Of a DNA stretch of 39,302 bases, positions 30,550 to 39,302 are shown in pieces. Origin of the DNA: Spirogloea muscicola (taxonomy: Eukaryota > Streptophyta > Zygnematophyceae > Spirogloeales > Spirogloeaceae); NCBI GenBank assembly GCA_009602725.1, contig WELB01000203.1:1-39302 (forward strand). Direction: 5' to 3'. Both the position numbers and the translations under genes were made by a program. Below the pieces are notes generated by a model. It made no database searches, was not told the DNA's origin, and saw nothing but the letters and a program-made list of their open reading frames with translations. Position 1 is the stretch's first letter. Each line of letters begins with the position of its first letter.

Positions 30550-33500
30550 TCACGACATGTCTGCTTGCACGGGTGCCTCAAGGATGTCAACGAGGGCCAG
30601 GCGTAGCTTGCCATTGGAAGCAGCAACCCTTCTAGACATGATACCGAATTCCTTGCCTGACCTGTTCAGATAAGAGAACACAGACTGGATGCCTTAGCAT
30701 TCATGGCTAGGCATGGCGTGCCGCTCTTTCTAAAGCAGACTACATGATTTCGCATAACATGCAGGTCACAACGGTGGCTGGCATCAAAGCAACCAAGATG
30801 ATATACTCACGGATCACAGACTTGTCCTCCTGCTTCTTCTACTAGCAGCGATCCAGCTGCAACATCCCTGTCCACTCAATTGATCGAGTCTCAAGTACAT
30901 TCAAGTCTCAAGTATATACATCAGTTTCCGGCTTCCATTGATGAGCTTGAAAGCAAGCTTCAAGTAAGTGGCAGTAGCACTTGCAGACGCCACATGAAAC
31001 CTGGATAGCTGTTTCTTGAGAATGTCACTTGTCTGAAAAATCTGCGGAAGAGACTGACAACGTGCTCGTTGCAGCACAAGATGGTGCTTCTCAGACTGCA
31101 GACTTGGCAGACTTACCAAGGCCCTCCGAAGCCAATTTCGTAGAAGAGATCAAGTCGGCCGCAAGCAACGCTGGCCAGGTTCAAAGCGCACGAGCCCGTC
31201 ATACGAAGTGATCTGACCTGCAAGCACTTGGGGGGCAGGGCTGCACTTCAACGTTCTAGGATGTGCTTCATAAATGAGAAAATGCAGGATGCATAGGGAG
31301 GATACCTTTCTGTACCTTGAATAGTGCTGACTGGATGCGAGATGTGCTGTCACCGACAGTTTGTGGATCTCTCTTTGTCCCAATCTGCATTTGTGACAGG
31401 TGACACCGCACTCACTTCACCAAGCTTCCCCACTCACAACCACAGCAGAGGTGTACTTGAATGAACATCATAGCAAACTATCTCCTGCAAGAACAAGGTA
31501 GGGAGGACGACTGATGCTTGATGCCATGAGCTCCTCTTACCGGAGCTTTTGTGAAATCATTGACACACATCCTAGTAGCATAATGGCTATCAGAGCAAGT
31601 ATACACAGCTGATCTACCTCTGTTGCCAGCAGTGCCTTTCCAATGTCATCCTCCTGTGACACTTTTCCACAGTGAGGTTTGCTCGTATCAGTCACATTGG
31701 CATGCATGAGGACGCATGCAAGAGCATGTTCATCCTTGCAATTGTCAAGAGCACATATGCCCGCAAGGTGCCTAGCCTCAGCTAAGAAAGCTAGTCCTCT
31801 CTTGACAATGCAGAGCAAGGTGTACATGAAACCCTACATGTTGAGCGCAAGTTTTGTGTGTAAGTAATCTACTCACCATGTATCTTCTCATCATTGAGGA
31901 ATGATCCTTGGCCACGAACAGCCCTGAAGAGCTAGATGCATCAAAGTTCAAGTTCAATATGTGTACCACATGCAAGGATTGGCATGCTCTCTCTGACACG
32001 ACTTTGCACTACCTGCAAGTCCTGTAAAACTGAAGTTTTGCATCCTTGTCAGCCTTGACAACTTACCATCTCCTGAGGACCAAAGGGTCAGACTCAAACT
32101 CTAGCTCAGAGTCGAACTCAAGCTAACATCTTTCAATGATACCCCAAGAGACAAGGAAATGGCACAGTATTGATGATGACGTACTTCATTCAGTATGGGA
32201 TTGTACACGACACCTACGACAACCTCCTTCTTGATCACTAGGCCGATGGACACACATACAAATGGAAACCTGTTCAAAGCATGAGACAGTCACGTGTCAT
32301 ATAATAGTGGAGTGTGTCACCACAACGAGATTACATGCTCCTGACTGCCATGACATAGTCTAGCAGACCATGAAGCTGGTGATCATGCAAACCTGCTCCT
32401 GACGATAATGGAAGTGAGGCAGAAGTAGACATGGCCAATATTGACAGGCTTTGCACTAAGCGAGGTGTAGATATGGAGGACAAGCAAGGACAAAAAGATC
32501 ATGGCACAATATGCAGTGAGAATCAGAAGCCTATCTGACACTGGAGGATTCACCTGTGCACAAAGTTGGTAGTACCATCGAGCGGGTCAACCATCCACGT
32601 CGGCTCATCTGAGAGTTCTGCTGTTCCTGAGATTGACGAACCCTCCTCCCCAATGAACTGGAGACGAGGAACAGCGTATTTGCAAGTCTCACAGAGCTTC
32701 AAAAGCACGTTCACAAGCTGGTATGAACCCAGGCCCAAAGAGTAGTCCAGACGCCAGCTTGGATCTGCAGTGCTTATTCTGCTGCAATTCTCACCCGATG
32801 AGACGGGCGGGCCTCCTTTATCAGGTTTGCTATTAGGTCTTCGCACGCCTTGTCTGTCTCTGTTACCAAGTCAACCTGTCATAGGAAGCCAGAAATTTGT
32901 GCTACCTGTTTAACGAAAGTGACCAACATGCAAGATGAACGGTCACGTGTGAGCTTTGCATCATTGGAGACCATTCTTTGCTGAGTCTGAGTCATATTGG
33001 TCCGCTTGACAGGCAATAATCTGCAATGTTGGTCAACGTAACAGGCGGTTCAAAGCACCTTGCCCTTGTTGTACACGGTCTTCTGCTTGTAAAAAGCCTC
33101 TGCAATAATCTGCATAGATACACCTCAGCGCAGCTTAGCAGCAATGACAGTTTACAGAATGCAGCAGTGCAGGTTGCTGGTGAAGCAAAGAACCCGAAGT
33201 AGTCCAATGCATCGGCGCAACAAAGAGTTGTGGTGCAGAGAGGAAGCCTCTACTCTTGTGCACTAAGTGCAGAGATGTCCACCTTTCCAGCTTGTGTAGC
33301 AGCCTCCACTGCCAGCGCGGCACATTTGTCCAGGTCCTCTTGATAGAGACAACGGCAGCAGATCAGGTCCCATGCCTCTGAATTGTAGACGTTTAGTCTA
33401 AGCACGGTCTCAAACAGGCATCTGGTCTGCTCCTGATGCAATGGATGCAATGCCAGCGACTGGCATCCAGCCAGCTTCCGGCAGAGCAACGCCGCATCAC

Positions 33501-33810
33501 AGCATTCGAGAGATGGTGCGCCTTCTGTGCGCATCTTGGCAGCGAGCTGAGAATGCGGCTTGTTGTAGTCAAAAGAGCGGCTGCAAAGGCCAGCCAGATG
33601 CATACAGCTGTTCATGAGAGGGAGCTCACCCCCGTGGTCGGCCATCACTTGGACAGCCACCGGGCCGGGCGCCGCCTCCCTGCGGCGCCGCCGATCAGCC
33701 AACGGTCCGCCGGAACAGCAGTGGCGTCGAGAGGGACCGAGCCGCCGTGGAGGCGCGGGCACGGACCCGATGGCGGCGGCGGCGGCGGCGTGCGGCGCGG
33801 CGAGGCGCAT
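30550..33810 (-). CDS. Inositol monophosphatase (IMPase family), complete, 12 exons
   Basis: It hydrolyses inositol monophosphates; plant members also act on L-galactose 1-phosphate in ascorbate synthesis. Exons in transcript order are 33810-33630, 33338-33283, 33109-33059, 32875-32795, 32657-32554, 32269-32185, 31931-31877, 31661-31618, 31384-31316, 31217-31117, 30867-30811 and 30661-30550; all phases close, 331 residues. Metal-site residues are E127 in FIGEEG, D147 and D150 in [11 protein letters not shown], and D277 in GGPWDVAAG. Other blocks are [83 protein letters not shown] and [13 protein letters not shown]. About 55 Arg/Ala-rich residues precede MADHGE (Met at 33645), the usual family start, so either an organelle transit peptide or an over-long model. 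It is divergent from the UXT-like gene 252 bases away. Confidence 0.96.
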
Positions 33811-34062
33811 CTAGGAATAAAATAAACCTCTTCAATGAAACGAGCGGCTGTAGTAGTCAGCCAGATGCAGAGGGTGTTTATTATACTAGCGGTGCCATCT
33901 GGAGGGCAGATCAGCTGGCCCCCGAAAACTCAACGCATCCGCGGTTCTCGCCACACTGCCAGCTCCTCGGCGCTCGCTGTGCCTGCCTGCGGCCGCCTCC
34001 TGCTTCATGAGCCGTCCTTGGCGGCGGCGGCGGCGGCGGCGGCAGCGGACGCTGGCGGCGGC
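33811..34062. promoter_or_regulatory. Putative bidirectional promoter between IMPase and UXT-like genes
   Basis: The 252 bases separating the two divergent start codons must hold both promoters and 5' UTRs, unless the longer starts are wrong. The right half carries a GGCGGC run (about 34019-34042). An in-frame upstream Met for the plus gene lies at 33835. No TATA box is obvious. Assignment as a shared promoter is inference from layout. Confidence 0.4.
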
Positions 34063-35493
34063 ATGGCCGGCGGCGCCGACGCCGCCGCCGACGCCGAGCG
34101 GGAGCGGGAGCGGGAGCGGGAGCGGCGTCGGCGCAAGGTCGTGGAGTACGAGCGCTTCCTTGAGGAGCGCCTCAAGGCCGACCTGCAGCTGCTGACCGAC
34201 GAGAGGTGCCACTGCAGCCCCAGTACTCTTGCGCAACTCCCAATGCCTCGAGCGCCCGCGAGCGGCTCGTCACTTCCACGCCTCCGTCGCGATCTGAGTC
34301 GTGTCCACACCTTTGACGTCGGCTGCTTCGCCTGCTTTGCCTAGTCCTCCTGCAAGCGATGCTCTTTGAGGGGCCGCCGCCCTCAGCACCTTGCGCTTGT
34401 GCTTGATGTCTTCTGCTCTCTCGTACCTGCAGGAACGCAATTTACGAGCAGATGGCGACTTAGTATCCTCTCCACGCCTCCATATCCCAACATTTGATTG
34501 CCAGTGAATGGTCACCAAGAGCAGGCTCACGCGAGGACGAGCGCGCGCCAGCAAGCACTGTGATAGCTGGCACGGCATACATGTGTGGTCCTATGCCGTG
34601 CCGCTCCTTGACCGGGAGCAGCAAAGACCTGGCCAAGAGCATTGGGCTGATTCAGCAGCAGAAGCTCACTCGCATGAGGAGCATGGTCAGCCTCGGCTCC
34701 GAAGTGTACATGCAAGCTGACTTGTATGCACCCCTCTCCATGATGTTCTCCAGCCAGAAGGGCTTGACCCCGTTTCTGTCAACACCGTTGACACAAACAC
34801 ATCTTAATTCGCCGCTGAGGCAGCATGCAGTCACTTGTGGTCTTTGAGATTACAAAGCACTTGAACGGAGCTGGCGAACTGGCAGGCCAGATACATCGCG
34901 CATCTTCGTCAATGTGAGTCTTGGCTTTTATGTGGAATTCAAGTTGCCCGAGGCAATCAGCTTTGCAGCCACCAAAGAGCAGCACCTGAAGAAGTGAGGA
35001 CCACCTCAGCGGGGGCTGTGGCAGTGCATCAAGGAAGGGTGTTGGGCTTTCCTCTTTGGTCAAGGCGATCAGGATGAGAGTGCCTGCTCTGTGAAGTGTC
35101 ATGATGCAGCTCTCAAAAAAGAAATTATGCTGTGGCTACTGTGAGTTGCAAGGTTTTACAGGCCCTCATGTGAAGCTACACATGACTGTGCCCTGCAGAC
35201 GTGCGGATGCTCAGACGGATCGCATTGTGGATCTGAAGGCGCAAGTTAAGCTGGTGAAAGGCCTGCCATTATCCATTTTGTGTTCCCAGTATACCTTTTG
35301 TCATTTCGTAATCAGTCCAGCTTTTGGTTCGCCTGACAGATATGAAACACTCCCAATCTTGCTTCAGGGCAAGGTCAGTTTTATGCTGACTCCGTCTTAC
35401 TAGGTTGTATCTACTTCGCATTGCCATTGTGGGGCTTGCTCACAGGTCACAGAGGGCATCCGAGAGCTCATGAGCATCCCTTGGGAGGCGTGA
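34063..35493 (+). CDS. UXT-type prefoldin-like (alpha) protein, complete, six exons
   Basis: UXT is a prefoldin-alpha-like coiled-coil protein that in animals joins the URI/R2TP co-chaperone complex. Exons are 34063-34205, 34433-34462 (30 bases), 34622-34723, 34886-34993, 35199-35253 and 35446-35493; all phases close for 161 residues, close to the animal protein. After an Asp/Glu/Arg-rich start the motifs are VEYERFLEERLKADLQLL, NAIYEQMATY, MVSLGSEVYMQADLPDTSRI (the beta-hairpin region), FVNVSLGFYVEFKLPEAI and the C-terminal helix DAQTDRIVDLKAQVKL plus VTEGIRELMSIPWEA. Spacing from EQMATY to PDTSRI equals that in human UXT as I remember it, supporting the 34622 acceptor. Reading through the exon 4 donor gives an immediate in-frame TGA (34995), so intron retention would give a shorter protein. 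Confidence 0.93.
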
Positions 35494-36000
35494 CGCACAC
35501 TGCGCACTTGGGCTGTCTGTCCGTGCAACTGAGCTGCTGGCCGCTTGCGGCTGGCACAGTTACGCCGCAGCTTGCCTCGGGGGATGGCAAGCAAGGACGA
35601 GGTAGGAGCGGTGACGCCCATGCTTAGCTGGACGGCAGGCGGAAAGAGGCTGTGAACAGGCAAGGGTGGCTCTGAAAGCCAGGCGAGTGCCTACAGAAGG
35701 ACTTCTGGAGTGCATTGACATGACGCGGAGCTGCAGGCTGGGGCAGCTCAGGGTCCTCTCCGTACCCTCTCAGGTTATCAGTAGGAATCCAGATGAGCTG
35801 GGGGGAGGAAGAGGAACCCCGCTTAGCAAGTTCAGTAGCATGACACACGACCCAAAGGTGCTTAGCCTCCAGGGAGTGCTGCAAGCCTGCACACTGCCGC
35901 TGGTCAGCTTGAGAGGCCAGCAGCCGTACTGGCAGGGACCACTGGGCCCCATAAGACCAGCAGATGTCCATGGGGCTTCTAGCTTGAAACTTGTCCATCC
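35494..36000. other. Downstream flank of the UXT-like gene, nothing recognised
   Basis: Long frames exist on both strands (35666-36007 plus, 35624-35998 minus), but neither has a recognisable motif or neighbouring splice partners. LINE-type sequence starts near 36000. Confidence 0.4.
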
Positions 36001-36640
36001 TTTCTAGGCTGGCCTTTCATGACCACCGCGTCCTCTTGGACGAGCTTTTTAAGGAGTGTGGCGGGGCTTGTGCCCGGCGCTGTAGCGGAGAAAGGAGAGC
36101 AAAGCTGCTTTCTGCTGTTGTTTCTGTGGCTTCTGTTCTCCAGAGCCTTGTCCTGTCTTGTTGGGCTGGCCTTATGCAGCCTTTGCCCCCCTTTTGAAGA
36201 GACCACTCCTCGTCGTTCGTCTCTTTATACAGCCATTGCTTGCATTATAAGAGCTGTTTTCTACTCTGAGCTGGCCTTTGGAGTTAGTCCTTTCAGGCCT
36301 AGTGCATTCCTTTTGGGCTGGCCTCTTACTGCACAAACACATAAGCAAGAAAGTACGATGTAGGATATTCACTTAGTAACCTCTACTTAGCAGCCGCAAG
36401 TCAGAAAGTCTAACCGCCGGAGAACCAGAAGCTGCAGCCGGAGTACGGCCAGCATAGACCGCTGGAGGGGTTATGGACAGGCGCATGCGAAACACCTGCG
36501 CAAGCGAGAGCCCAGGAGGAGGGCACTATGTCTGAAAGTACAGGGGAACAACGAAACAACTCACCGAGACTTCTGCGACTGGTTCGCTTCGATCTAGTCT
36601 CGTCAACTTTCTTCGGAAGCTGGCAGTTCACAGCTCTCGC
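36001..36640 (-). mobile_element. LINE fragments with a minus-strand 3' end
   Basis: Minus-strand coding reads LAQVFRMRLSI and, near the stop at 36373-36375, SDLRLLSRGY. This matches family B at 38400-38600 (LAQVFRMRLAI, SDLHLLTRGY). The plus-oriented sequence at 36001-36360 contains repeats of the GGGCTGGCCTT block and resembles 3990-4070. No RT domain is present. Confidence 0.65.
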
Positions 36641-36649
36641 CCGTTTTGG

Positions 36650-37790
36650 AAGAGCTTAACTTTTTTCACAGCCCGTTTGGGAGGGAGCCACTTTTTCCCT
36701 GGCCCCCTTCTCAAACTCTGTTCATTCTTTTTTGGGCTGGCTTTTCCAGCCCCTATCCTCAACAGGCGAGCACTTTTTCCTTTTTCACTTCACAGCTGCC
36801 GCCTCCATCCAGGACGAGCTTCTTCCTTCCCTCGCTCCCCGACGGCTCCCCACCACCACCCGGCAAGACTCACTTCTCTGGCCACACCTGGTGCCACTGA
36901 CTGGATCACCTCTCCCCCCGTCGCCAACGCCTTCAGCATCAGCTCCGAGGCCTTTCGGACATCGCTTCAACTCTTCCTCGGCCTCCCACCTAATTGCCTG
37001 ATTGGGGTGCGCCAGTGCGAGTGCGGCTTCCGTGCAGAGGGTGCTGTGCTCGCCACTCACATGCTGAGATGCCCCACTGGACCAGAAGTGGTGGGCATTC
37101 ACAACCTCCTTCGCGATGCCCTGGCGGGCTTGATGCGCGACGCCGGCTACCGTGCGGTCGTGGAAGTCAACAATATCATGCCTATCACCACGCCCAGGGA
37201 CGTCATCATCGCCGCACACTTGACATTGTGGGCGTGCAACCTGGTGGAGGACCACGGGCCCTGGTCGACGTTGTTATTACGGAGGCATATAAAGGCCCAG
37301 CATCAACACACATTGCTGGGCACGCAGTGGGCGGAGCAGAGCAAAGAAAACTGCGGCATTACTCCGATTACCCCCAATGCGATCAACTCCTGCCAGCTGC
37401 AATCGACATCTTTGGCTGTCTGGGTCCTCGCTCTTCCACACTCTGCTTCAAAACATTGCCAATCTAGGCTACACTCGACGCGCAGATGTGGTTCCGGCTG
37501 AGATGGGCTTGCCAGCTGCATATCTGTTGCTCTTGCGACGTCGAGTTTTGGCCTGTTTGCAGCGTGCTCAGGCTAGTGCCTTGCACCAGAAAGCTGGGCG
37601 AGCTCTAGTAGGTGGCAGAAGGGCTCCGTTCCTGGCATCTAGTATTCATGCATCGAGTAGTGACCTTTATGTTTTGACCCGTGGTTATTGAGCGGGTCAA
37701 TCTGCTGTAGGTTATGTAGATTTTTAGATGTGCTTGCCTTTGTACCTGGCCATTTGGCCTACATTTCTTTCTAATACACGATTTTTTCCC
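36650..37790 (+). mobile_element. LINE family A, longest copy: Cys-His motif, endonuclease-like segment and C-terminus
   Basis: Plus-strand coding reads CECGFRAEGAVLATHMLRC, a CxC...HxxxC zinc-binding-type motif near 37015-37075. It continues HNLLRDALAGLMRDAGY and then, after a frame change near 37205-37230, TLDIVGVQPGG and ALVDVVITEAYKG. After a second change near 37435 it reads NIANLGYTRRADVVPAEMGL, SALHQKAGRALVGG and SDLYVLTRGY with the stop at about 37691. The Cys-His motif followed by an acidic D...DVxxTE pattern resembles the C-terminal region of non-LTR elements with a restriction-like endonuclease. That assignment is inference. The family A tail follows to about 37790. Two frameshifts make it inactive. 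Confidence 0.75.
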
Positions 37791-37794
37791 TCAC

Positions 37795-38180
37795 CCGGCT
37801 GGTGATACCTTAGCATCTCCGACCTACGGCTGCTTAGCAGAGGTTACTGAGTGATTCGTAGCTGCTTTGTTTCTCTGTGTGCTTGTTTTACTTAGCGCTT
37901 CCCCTGGCCCCCTTCTCGTACTCTGTGCATTCTTTTTTGGGCTGGCTTTTCCAGCCCCTGTTCTCAATGGGCGAGCACTTTCTTCTCTGATACCTTTTAC
38001 CCGCCGATCTCGTCGTCAGTGCGTTCGGCGGGGGGCCTCGGCTCATCGCCGACGTTGTCACGACTGACTGCTTTGTTTGTTTGATCTGGCCGCGCTTCCT
38101 CCTGTTTGAAGAAGCGCGGCCAGCTTGACTGGTGGCTGGGAAAGGCCAGCCCAAAGGAATGGACATGGTCTGAGGGAGCC
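37795..38180. mobile_element. LINE end fragments with a 13-bp hairpin
   Basis: A plus C-terminus SDLRLLSRGY ends near 37850, followed by the flanking block (TTCATTCTTTT-like, GGGCTGGCTTTTCCAGCCC). CTGGCCGCGCTTC at 38086-38098 and GAAGCGCGGCCAG at 38111-38123 form a perfect 13-bp inverted repeat with a 12-base loop. This is where two opposed flanking blocks meet. Confidence 0.6.
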
Positions 38181-38605
38181 TGAGTTTGCTTCCAGCAGCG
38201 CCAAACGCTCGTCGGAGGAGGCGGGCTGCGCAGTCTGCCAAGCGGCGGAGGCAAAGGAACAAAAATACTCGGACCACCCGGTGGGAGACGAGTTTGTTCA
38301 ACTGGCAGTCGACGTGCATGGAGCTTTTGGCACAAAATGGCTTGACTTGCTTCACCACCTTGCACGGCGTGCAGCGGCCCGCCGCCTCGGGCAGCAGGGC
38401 GAGCAGCCCGGCTTCAATGTCGCAGGGTCCCTCGCTCAGGTCTTCCGAATGCGTTTGGCCATCTTGATGCAGCGGTCCCTTGCCTTCGCGGTTCACTTAC
38501 GCGCAGGCCGAGCTTTGGCGGCGGCCTCCGGGTTTCCGTCAGGGCGACGTCTTTCCGCCGGCTAGCTACTCAGACTTGCATCTCCTGACTAGAGGTTACT
38601 GAGCG
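38181..38605 (+). mobile_element. LINE family B 3' end, ORF C-terminus
   Basis: Open plus-strand coding reads AEAKEQKYSDHPVGDEF, LAVDVHGAFGTKWLDLL, LARRAAARRLG, GSLAQVFRMRLAILMQRS and VHLRAGRALAAAS. After a frame change near 38530 it reads ASYSDLHLLTRGY with the stop near 38600. It is the best copy of family B in the window and is homologous to the truncated copy at the right edge. No catalytic domain is included. Confidence 0.75.
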
Positions 38606-38674
38606 TTCCCTGCCTGAACAATGTATCGGCTTGAATTGGCCTCAATTTGATTTCATGCGCCCCGCACGCCTTCT

Positions 38675-38862
38675 CCCTGGCTGACGTCTTAGTCCTAGTC
38701 CTTCGCACTCCGGCTCCTTCAGACCTTGTCCACTCCTTTGGGCTGCCCTTTCGAAGGAAGCGCGGCCAGATTGACTGGTGGCTGGGAAAGGCCAGCCCAA
38801 AAGAATGGACAAATTCTGAGGGAGCCTGAGTGCGAACGACTAGGACTAAGACATCAGCCAGG
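38675..38862. repeat. Long imperfect palindrome made of two opposed LINE tail blocks
   Basis: The left arm 38675-38750 (CCCTGGCTGACGTCTTAGTC ... TTTGGGCTGCCCTTT) is complementary, with few mismatches, to the right arm 38785-38862 (GGAAAGGCCAGCCCAAAAGA ... CATCAGCCAGGG). The minus element continues to about 38900, where SDLHLLSRGY can be read on the minus strand. The arms are about 76 bases long around a ~34-base centre. Confidence 0.8.
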
Positions 38863-38984
38863 GAACGCTCAGTAACCTCTAGACAGGAGATGCAGGTCCG
38901 AGAAGCTAGCTGGCGGAAAGACGTCGCCCTGACGGAAGCCGGAGGCCGCCGCCAAAGCTCGGACCTGCAAAAGCTCTTTCCCAG

Positions 38985-39302
38985 CCACCAGTCAATCTGG
39001 CCGCGCTCTCTTTCTACTCAGAGATTCGATTCACCCCCTCTCAAGCTGACCAGCGGCGCCGGGTACAGGGTGCAGCGCTCCAGGTGCCACCACGGCTGGG
39101 TATGCGGTCGCCTGCGCTGCTCGGGCCAAAGAGCTGAAGTACGCGGATCATCCGCGGGAAGACGAGTTCTTCCCGTTGGCCATCGACACACATGGGGCGC
39201 TGGGCGCTCGGTGGCTCGAGCTGCTCACCCAGCTCGCCCGCCACACCATCGCCCGGCGCTTCCATGGGGAGCCGGTTGACTTCCCTGCAGCCGGGTCGCT
39301 GG
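38985..39302 (+). mobile_element. LINE family B coding segment, truncated by window end
   Basis: Plus-strand frame to the right edge: AVACAARAKELKYADHPRED, EFFPLAIDTHGALGARW, LELLTQLARHTIARRFHG and PVDFPAAGSL, homologous to 38200-38430. Preceding bases 38985-39010 carry the CAGTCAATCTGGCCGCGCT flanking block. The frame is open at base 39302, so the element continues outside. Confidence 0.7.

Noticed and set aside
33250-33630. Continuous minus-strand frame joining IMPase exons 1 and 2
   Set aside because: The intervening codons do not match the family. A GTGAGC donor at 33629 and an AG at 33339-33340 splice the two parts in phase to give [19 protein letters not shown].
34994-34997. TGA at 34995 as the normal end of the UXT-like gene
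   Set aside because: It overlaps a strong donor, and two downstream exons in the correct phase supply the expected C-terminal helix and GIREL motif.

Overview
This is a nuclear genome fragment from an intron-rich eukaryote, most likely a green alga or another member of Viridiplantae. Coding exons are GC-rich and short, and are separated by GT-AG introns of roughly 60-370 bases. There are no bacterial-style operons. The pantothenate kinase and RWD-RBR ligase peptides look plant-like, and a plant-type tRNA-Ile(AAU) is present. The organism assignment is inference from peptide character; I could not run a search.

Layout from left to right. 1-2632 (-): 5' part of a pantothenate kinase gene, eight exons, continuing past the left edge. 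2663-4210: broken non-LTR retrotransposon (LINE) pieces. 4341-6345: an inverted-repeat cluster of three decayed gag-like copies. 8277-13598 (+): a 15-exon DUF255/SPATA20-type thioredoxin-fold gene with one apparent frameshift. 14419-16095: LINE tails. 16311-16384 (-): tRNA-Ile. 16583-18000: a weakly supported gene. 19730-21103 (+): an unrecognised small membrane/coiled-coil gene. 21270-21837 (-): an unrecognised small membrane protein, divergent across a 494-base N gap from a PAC2/PSMG2 proteasome assembly chaperone gene (22474-24405, +). 25086-26300 (-): nested LINE ends. 26603-29899 (+): a complete eight-exon RWD plus RING-IBR-RING ubiquitin ligase (RNF14-like). 30550-33810 (-): a complete 12-exon inositol monophosphatase. 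34063-35493 (+): a complete six-exon UXT-type prefoldin-like protein. 36001-39302: dense, mutually inverted LINE ends running off the right edge.

The genes are unrelated housekeeping functions: CoA synthesis, proteasome assembly, ubiquitylation, inositol/ascorbate phosphate metabolism and a prefoldin-like co-chaperone. They sit in islands between retroelement debris. Two pairs are head-to-head and may share promoters: IMPase/UXT, and the membrane protein/PAC2 pair. Exon models were built by hand from reading-frame phase, splice dinucleotides and remembered family motifs. Where all phases close (IMPase, UXT, RNF14-like, PanK, PAC2) the models are strong. I found no convincing new multi-gene system. 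The best leads are the unrecognised small genes, the gag foldback, the split CxxC microexon, and at least eleven copies of one LINE C-terminal peptide with no reverse transcriptase domain seen nearby.
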